Assembly: GCA_036169815.1 (NCBI GenBank) | Contig: JAVHOA010000037.1 | Coordinates: forward strand, 1-18,353 | Direction of reading: 5' to 3' | Source: Hydrocurvibacter sp036169815 | GTDB taxonomy: Bacteria > Campylobacterota > Campylobacteria > Campylobacterales > Sulfurimonadaceae | DNA: 18,353 bases | Part shown: positions 14,475-18,353 of the stretch, piece by piece | Layout of the letters: each line of letters begins with the position of its first letter | How positions within the stretch are numbered: the stretch's first letter is position 1 | Translations under genes and position numbers: made by a program | Notes under the pieces: generated by a model | What the model was told of the DNA's origin: nothing | The model's input: the letters and a program-made list of their open reading frames with translations, nothing else | Database searches by the model: none

Positions 14475-15192
14475 ACTTTAAAAATATCTCCACCGCTCTT
14501 TTGAGATCTTCCTCTGTATCAATCCCAAATCCTGTACTTGAAACTTTTACCATGGCAATCTTTTTTTGATGATAGATGGCACGCAGTTGCTCGAGTTTTT
14601 CACTATCTTCAATGGGTGCATCAGGGAGATTACAAAATTCAAAGAGGCTTTTTTTTGTAAAACCATAGATTCCAATATGCCCAAAATAGGTTGCGTCTCC
14701 GCTTCTATTAAAAGGAATAGGGCTTCTTGAAAAGTAGATGGCATTGTCTGCATTATCGACAATCACTTTGACAAGGTTTGGATCTTGCGCGGATTGGCTG
14801 TTGATAGTATTATAACAGCTTCCCATTACAAACTCTGCATGCTCATTTTTGAGTGTATTGAGCCTTTGGATAAGCGCTTGGACCACAGAGATTTCGATAA
14901 AAGGTTCATCTGCTTGGACATTGATAATCAGTTCATCATCAGCAATATCAAGCAGTTGTGCACATTCATTGATGCGGTCTGTGCCACTTTTATGCGTAAG
15001 CGAGGTCATTCTCGCTTCGATGCCATGCGCCTTACATGTAAGCATTATTTTCTCATCATCGGTTGCAACTACCACTCTATCGAGGGCACTTACAGCTTGG
15101 GCTGTACGCACAACCATAGGTAAGCCGCCAATATCCGCTAAAACTTTTTGCGCAAATCGTGTAGAAGCAAGACGTGCTGGAATAATTATCAT
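14473..15192 (-). CDS. kdsB: 3-deoxy-manno-octulosonate cytidylyltransferase (CMP-Kdo synthetase)
   Basis: KdsB activates Kdo with CTP to CMP-Kdo, the donor for the inner core of lipopolysaccharide, in the cytoplasm. The 239 residues show the nucleotide-binding start IPARLASTRF (4-13), VVATDDE (41-47), KSGTDRINE (68-76), the metal-binding VQADEPFIE (92-100) and the C-terminal GIDTEEDL with Asp225. All are standard for the family, and the length is close to the E. coli enzyme (248). AAGGGG precedes the ATG by five bases. It diverges from the trmN unit with overlapping promoters. An exact CTTACATGTAAG at 15031-15042 encodes LTCK (51-54). Confidence 0.95.
   Translation of the reverse strand: MIIIPARLASTRFAQKVLADIGGLPMVVRTAQAVSALDRVVVATDDEKIMLTCKAHGIEARMTSLTHKSGTDRINECAQLLDIADDELIINVQADEPFIEISVVQALIQRLNTLKNEHAEFVMGSCYNTINSQSAQDPNLVKVIVDNADNAIYFSRSPIPFNRSGDATYFGHIGIYGFTKKSLFEFCNLPDAPIEDSEKLEQLRAIYHQKKIAMVKVSSTGFGIDTEEDLKRAVEIFLK
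15031..15042. repeat. CTTACATGTAAG palindrome inside kdsB
   Basis: This is an exact 12-base palindrome, read on the minus strand as CTT ACA TGT AAG (residues 51-54, LTCK). The peptide and frame match the copy in the oligopeptidase gene, although the proteins are unrelated. Confidence 0.75.
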
Positions 15193-15207
15193 TTAAACCC
15201 CTTGTTG

Positions 15208-15228
15208 TATAATTGCAAAATTATATCA
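15208..15228. promoter_or_regulatory. Interlocked divergent promoters of kdsB and trmN
   Basis: Two perfect -10 boxes lie only six bases apart on opposite strands: TATAAT on plus at 15208-15213 and TATAAT on minus (complement of 15220-15225). The minus one has an extended -10, TG-A-TATAAT (complement of 15220-15228). Together they form an inverted repeat TATAATT-GCAA-AATTATA (15208-15225). Predicted starts are near 15220 (plus) and 15213 (minus), so the two open complexes would overlap. Ribosome binding sites AAGGG (15232-15236, plus) and AAGGGG (minus) follow at normal spacing. Confidence 0.55.
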
Positions 15229-15241
15229 AAAAAGGGTGTTT

Positions 15242-15937
15242 ATGACACTATATCAGCCCCAATCAGGCTATTGCTACAATAGTGATTCGCTCTATCTTTA
15301 CGATTTTATCAGCTCTTTTAACCCAAGAGGCAGAATGCTTGATGTGGGTGCTGGATGTGGGATAGTTGGACTTCTTGTGGCACGAGATCATGTAAAAGTA
15401 CAACTCCATGCGGTTGAAAAACAGGAGATTTTTGTAAAATATGCTACGAAAAATGCAGCCCTGAATGGGATTGATTATACTATGTTTCATACTGATTTTT
15501 TAGCCTTTGAAGATACAGAGGGTTTTGATTATATTGTCTCGAATCCTCCATTTTACCACGACGGTGCCGCACGCAGTCAAGATACAATGCTCTACAACGC
15601 ACGCTACAATATCAATCTTCCAATCAAAGAATTTTTTGCAAAAGTGTATCGGCTTTTAAAGCATCAAGGACATTTTATTTTCTGTTATGATGCCAAGCAG
15701 TTTGCACTTTTGTGTGCAGAGCTAAGCCACGCTAAATTAAGAGTAGTTGATGTACAATTTGTGCATCCAAAAAGTGATAGAAAAGCCTCTTTAGTGATGC
15801 TACATGTAAGGAAAAATTCCAAATCACTTTTAAATATTTACCCGCCTTTTATCGCTTTTGAAGGAGATGGGTTTTCAAAAGCATCAATACAACTCTATGA
15901 AAAAGCAAGGACGAACAGTATAAAATGTCAGATTTAA
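15242..15937 (+). CDS. SAM-dependent methyltransferase, tRNA1(Val) A37 N6-methyltransferase (TrmN6/YfiC) type
   Basis: This 231-residue Rossmann-fold methyltransferase has motif I LDVGAGCG (33-40) for S-adenosylmethionine, an acidic end of strand 2 (AVEKQ, 57-61) and NPPF (101-104), the N6-adenine/amine methyltransferase motif. An N-terminal sequence YQPQSGYCYNSDS resembles the 'F.Q..GYR...D' start of TrmN6 proteins, which methylate N6 of A37 in tRNA1-Val. Specificity is inferred. I placed the start at ATG 15242, five bases after AAGGG (15232-15236); a GTG at 15236 would overlap that site. It leads a four-gene unit, overlapping the next gene. A one-mismatch palindrome copy (CTACATGTAA, 15800-15809) encodes LHVR (187-190). 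Confidence 0.85.
   Translation: MTLYQPQSGYCYNSDSLYLYDFISSFNPRGRMLDVGAGCGIVGLLVARDHVKVQLHAVEKQEIFVKYATKNAALNGIDYTMFHTDFLAFEDTEGFDYIVSNPPFYHDGAARSQDTMLYNARYNINLPIKEFFAKVYRLLKHQGHFIFCYDAKQFALLCAELSHAKLRVVDVQFVHPKSDRKASLVMLHVRKNSKSLLNIYPPFIAFEGDGFSKASIQLYEKARTNSIKCQI
15801..15808. repeat. TACATGTA palindrome inside the TrmN6-like gene
   Basis: This is a one-mismatch member of the family (CTACATGTAAG, 15800-15810), read as CTA CAT GTA AGG (LHVR, residues 187-190). It uses the same frame as the copy in tyrS. Confidence 0.5.
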
Positions 15938-16305
15938 TGAGAAAAGAGGGCTTCTCCTACGCTTTTAACCCTTTAAAATGTGAAAGTTGTGAGGGACGAT
16001 GCTGCACGGGTGAGAGTGGATATATTTATGTCACGCAAGATGAGATATTGGCGTTGGCTACACTTTTAAAGCTAGAAACGGCGGATTTTGTAGAGCAATA
16101 CCTTTATAAAAAAGGGTATAAATACTCCATCAAAGAGGTGCTTTATGAAGACTCACATGACTGTATCTTTTATGATAGAGCGAGCAATGGTTGTAGAGTG
16201 TATGAGGCAAGACCGACGCAATGTCGCACTTTTCCATTTTGGGATTATTTTAAACAAAGAGTTGATGAATTAAAAGATGAATGTCCAGGGATTGTAGATG
16301 CTTAA
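15925..16305 (+). CDS. YkgJ-family cysteine-cluster protein
   Basis: This 126-residue protein has eight cysteines in the YkgJ/CxxCxxCC layout: C-x2-C-x3-CC (19, 22, 26, 27), Cys80 and Cys90 (in CIFYDRASNGCRVYE), Cys100 (PTQCRTFPFW) and Cys120. The family is thought to bind zinc or an Fe-S cluster; no reaction has been firmly assigned. There is no signal peptide. Its ATG lies 13 bases inside the methyltransferase gene. A second in-frame ATG (15937) overlaps that gene's stop as TAATG and could be the real start by termination-reinitiation, giving 122 residues. It overlaps the next gene by eight bases. A role with the neighbouring tRNA methyltransferase is possible but unproven. Confidence 0.85.
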   Translation: MSDLMRKEGFSYAFNPLKCESCEGRCCTGESGYIYVTQDEILALATLLKLETADFVEQYLYKKGYKYSIKEVLYEDSHDCIFYDRASNGCRVYEARPTQCRTFPFWDYFKQRVDELKDECPGIVDA

Positions 16306-17575
16306 GATTTTAGCGAGTGCGTTGCTTGCGTTTTTGTTTGCAGGGTGTGTGAATAGTTATGATGCAAATCCTGCAAATGGCGCAAAAAAGATGTTTGAAG
16401 CCGAAGACAGGTATATAATATTTGCACTTGAAGCGGAGAGATTGGAAGATTTTAACTCTTCTGCTTCGCTTTTTTTTACAAGTTATGAAAAATCTGAAAA
16501 ATTAGAATACCTCTATCACTCACTCCAAGGATATTTTAGAGCCCAACAGTATGAAAAGCTTTTAAGCCTTGCCACTGAGTATCAAAACAGATATCCAGAT
16601 GAAGTGATGCTGCGTCGGTATGAGATTCTCTCTCTTGTCAATCTCAATCAGTTTGCCCTTGCCAAGGTGAGAGCGCTTGATTTGGCAAACAAAACACAAG
16701 AGAGTCCAGATGTTCTTTTGTTGAGCGATATTTATCTCAAAGAAAATCAAACTTTAGAGGCGCTAGAGTATTTAAAAAAGGCGTACACTCGTCAGTACGA
16801 TGAAGCAATCTTAGATAAAATCACAACAATTCTTTATGCAAATCTTCACAAAAAACAAGAAGCGATCGACATGATGGAACAGCATATTAAAAATTATGGC
16901 TGTTCAAAGCTGATTTGCATGAAGCTTGCTGCAGTGTATGGAAATGAAAACGATATTGATGCGATGGTGGCTACTTATGTGCGTTTGTATGCGATAGAAC
17001 CAAGTGATGAGATTGCTCAAAATATCATTAAACTCTATGGATACCAAAAAAATTACTCAAAACTGATGTTTTTTTTAGAAGAGTATCGGGTCAATGATGA
17101 ATTGCTGCTGCAGCTTTATGTGGAAGCAAAGTTTTTTGATAAAGCCTCAGTTTTGGCGAAAAAAATCTATGATGCACATTTTGCTCCCGAGTATCTTGCG
17201 CAAAGTGCCATTTATAAATATGAAAGTTTAGGAAAAAAAATAGATGCAAAGAGTTTGCAAACTGTTTTGACGCAGTTAAAAGATGCCCTCGATGCCGAGC
17301 CTAAAGCGACCTACTTTAATTATCTTGGCTATTTGATGATTGAGCATAATATTGAGCTTGAAAAGGGAATTGCTTATGTGAAAGAAGCCTTGAAGCTAGA
17401 GAAAGATTCCCCTTTTTATCTGGATTCTTTGGCGTGGGGCTATTACAAACTGCATAAATGCAAGGAAGCCAAAATAATTATGGATCAAGTTGTAGAAAAA
17501 ATCGGCTTGGATGAGCCGGAGATTAAAGAGCATGTTAAAGCGATTCATCAGTGCAAAAAGGAGAAACGAAAATGA
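16298..17575 (+). CDS. TPR-repeat lipoprotein
   Basis: This 425-residue exported protein has a short signal sequence ending LFAGC, with lipidated Cys17; Phe at -3 is a tolerated variant of the lipobox. The rest is helical and built of tetratricopeptide-like repeats, clearest at about 66-100, 136-170, 170-205 and 340-410 (ATYFNYLGYLMIE...GIAYVKEALKLEKDSPFYLDSLAWGYYK in pieces). TPR lipoproteins act as scaffolds for envelope complexes; the partner is unknown. It starts eight bases before the end of the YkgJ-like gene, and its TGA overlaps the trpC ATG (ATGA). The order methyltransferase, small cysteine protein, lipoprotein, trpC is also what I recall from C. jejuni (Cj0495-Cj0498). Three 8-base A or T runs occur in it. 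Confidence 0.85.
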   Translation: MLKILASALLAFLFAGCVNSYDANPANGAKKMFEAEDRYIIFALEAERLEDFNSSASLFFTSYEKSEKLEYLYHSLQGYFRAQQYEKLLSLATEYQNRYPDEVMLRRYEILSLVNLNQFALAKVRALDLANKTQESPDVLLLSDIYLKENQTLEALEYLKKAYTRQYDEAILDKITTILYANLHKKQEAIDMMEQHIKNYGCSKLICMKLAAVYGNENDIDAMVATYVRLYAIEPSDEIAQNIIKLYGYQKNYSKLMFFLEEYRVNDELLLQLYVEAKFFDKASVLAKKIYDAHFAPEYLAQSAIYKYESLGKKIDAKSLQTVLTQLKDALDAEPKATYFNYLGYLMIEHNIELEKGIAYVKEALKLEKDSPFYLDSLAWGYYKLHKCKEAKIIMDQVVEKIGLDEPEIKEHVKAIHQCKKEKRK

Positions 17576-18353
17576 TTTTAGATGAGATTCTTAAAAAAAC
17601 AAAAGAGGATTTAGTTCAAAGAGAGAAAAAATTTAGTCTTGATTGGCTTGGGCGTTCTTTGGCGTTTAACGCAAGAGCTCCGCGTGATGTATTTGCTTAT
17701 TTGCGCTCAACGCCAGAAGAGCCTTATCGCATTATTTCAGAAGTAAAAAAAGCGAGTCCCTCAAGAGGTGTAATCCGTGAAGATTTCGATCCTCTTGCAA
17801 TTGCGCAAGGCTATGAAAGAGGCGGAGCAAACGCAATCTCTGTTTTAACAGAACCGCACTTTTTTCAAGGGGATTTGGAGTATCTTGCAGGGATTCGCCG
17901 TTATGTGAGTATTCCATTGCTTCGAAAAGATTTTATTGTCTCAAAATATCAGGTTTTAGAGGGGATGGTTTATGGAGCGGATTTTATTTTGCTTATCGCC
18001 GCGGCCCTTTCTAAAGCTGAATTAAAAGATCTTTTAGCATACACACGTCACCTTGGGATGGAAGCGCTCGTTGAGGTGCATGATAAAAGCGATTTGACAA
18101 AAGCAATCTATGCAGGTGCTGATATCATTGGAATTAACCACAGAAATCTGCAAACTTTTGAGATGAATATGAACCTTTGTTATGAGCTCATTCCGCTTAT
18201 TCCAAATGGAAAAATCATCGTCGCTGAAAGTGGCATCTACGAACATGGACAGCTTGAAGATTTGGCAAAAGCGGGTGTAGATGCGTTTTTGGTAGGCGAG
18301 TCTTTGATGCGTCAAGATAATGTCGAAGAAGCGCTGAAAAAACTAAAATACGG
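17572..18353 (+). CDS. trpC: Indole-3-glycerol phosphate synthase (3' end beyond window)
   Basis: TrpC closes the indole ring from carboxyphenylaminodeoxyribulose phosphate in tryptophan synthesis. The frame stays open to the window edge, giving 260 residues; the full enzyme is usually about 255-270, so only a few codons and the stop are missing. Barrel motifs are all present: SEVKKASPSRG (56-66, Glu57 and catalytic Lys59), ISVLTEPHFFQG (89-100), PLLRKDF (115-121, Lys119), LLIAAAL (140-146), LVEVHD (166-171), IGINHRNL (186-193), AESGI (218-222) and LVGESLM (240-246). The ATG overlaps the lipoprotein stop (ATGA) and AAGGAG (17558-17563) lies eight bases upstream. It is monofunctional so far as visible, without a fused TrpF, and not beside other trp genes in this window. 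Confidence 0.95.
   Translation, partial: MILDEILKKTKEDLVQREKKFSLDWLGRSLAFNARAPRDVFAYLRSTPEEPYRIISEVKKASPSRGVIREDFDPLAIAQGYERGGANAISVLTEPHFFQGDLEYLAGIRRYVSIPLLRKDFIVSKYQVLEGMVYGADFILLIAAALSKAELKDLLAYTRHLGMEALVEVHDKSDLTKAIYAGADIIGINHRNLQTFEMNMNLCYELIPLIPNGKIIVAESGIYEHGQLEDLAKAGVDAFLVGESLMRQDNVEEALKKLKY

Noticed and set aside
15236..15241. GTG at 15236 as start of the TrmN6-like protein
   Set aside because: It overlaps the AAGGG ribosome binding site, which is correctly placed for ATG 15242.
16470..17240. T8 and A8 runs in the TPR lipoprotein (16470-16477, 17069-17076, 17233-17240) and T8 at the amidase start (8640-8647) as phase-variation tracts
   Set aside because: Eight-base A/T runs are common in AT-rich DNA, the frames are intact, and Campylobacterota contingency loci normally use longer G/C runs.
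1..18353. CRISPR, prophage, insertion sequence, toxin-antitoxin, defence island, tRNA or rRNA
   Set aside because: No spaced direct repeats, transposase or integrase motifs, cloverleaf or rRNA segments were seen; the genes are core functions in conserved order.

Overview
The window is AT-rich (GC in the high thirties by eye) and almost fully coding. It looks like a chromosomal segment of a flagellated Campylobacterota (Epsilonproteobacteria). The main clue is gene order: pyrH-rpoZ-spoT-tyrS-NMO-like oxidoreductase-amidase, and rrf2/flhA next to a divergent rpsO, both match arrangements I recall from Campylobacter jejuni. The GC content and gene content would suit a free-living relative such as Sulfurospirillum or Sulfurimonas, but I cannot fix the genus from sequence reading alone.

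Layout. (1) 58-3051, minus strand: an M3-family oligopeptidase whose stop codon directly abuts the start of an exported endonuclease/exonuclease/phosphatase (EEP) protein. (2) 3198-10059, plus strand: a tight six-gene run of UMP kinase, RNA polymerase omega, the bifunctional (p)ppGpp enzyme SpoT, TyrRS, an FMN oxidoreductase of the nitronate monooxygenase type and a periplasmic N-acetylmuramoyl-L-alanine amidase. A small lipoprotein with its own likely promoter follows. (3) 14034-10341, minus strand: an Rrf2-family Fe-S-type regulator, the flagellar export gate protein FlhA and a DHH phosphoesterase, 4 and 27 nt apart. (4) rpsO (plus) converges on kdsB (minus) across a shared hairpin. (5) 15242 to the window end, plus strand: a TrmN6-type methyltransferase, a YkgJ-type cysteine-cluster protein, a TPR lipoprotein and trpC, all overlapping by a few bases. 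trpC runs off the window after 260 codons.

I see no mobile element, CRISPR array, phage, tRNA/rRNA or defence system; this is core chromosome. The signal that gene calling does not explain is a recurrent perfect palindrome, TTACATGTAA (usually CTTACATGTAAG). It occurs six times exactly and twice with one mismatch, both between genes and inside housekeeping ORFs (pepF-type peptidase, tyrS, kdsB, trmN). It behaves like a highly iterated palindrome family rather than an operator of one regulon. Smaller points of interest are interlocked divergent promoters between kdsB and trmN, a possible autoregulatory rpsO leader, an unusual Cys spacing in the Rrf2 protein next to flhA, and a four-Cys motif in the NMO-like protein.
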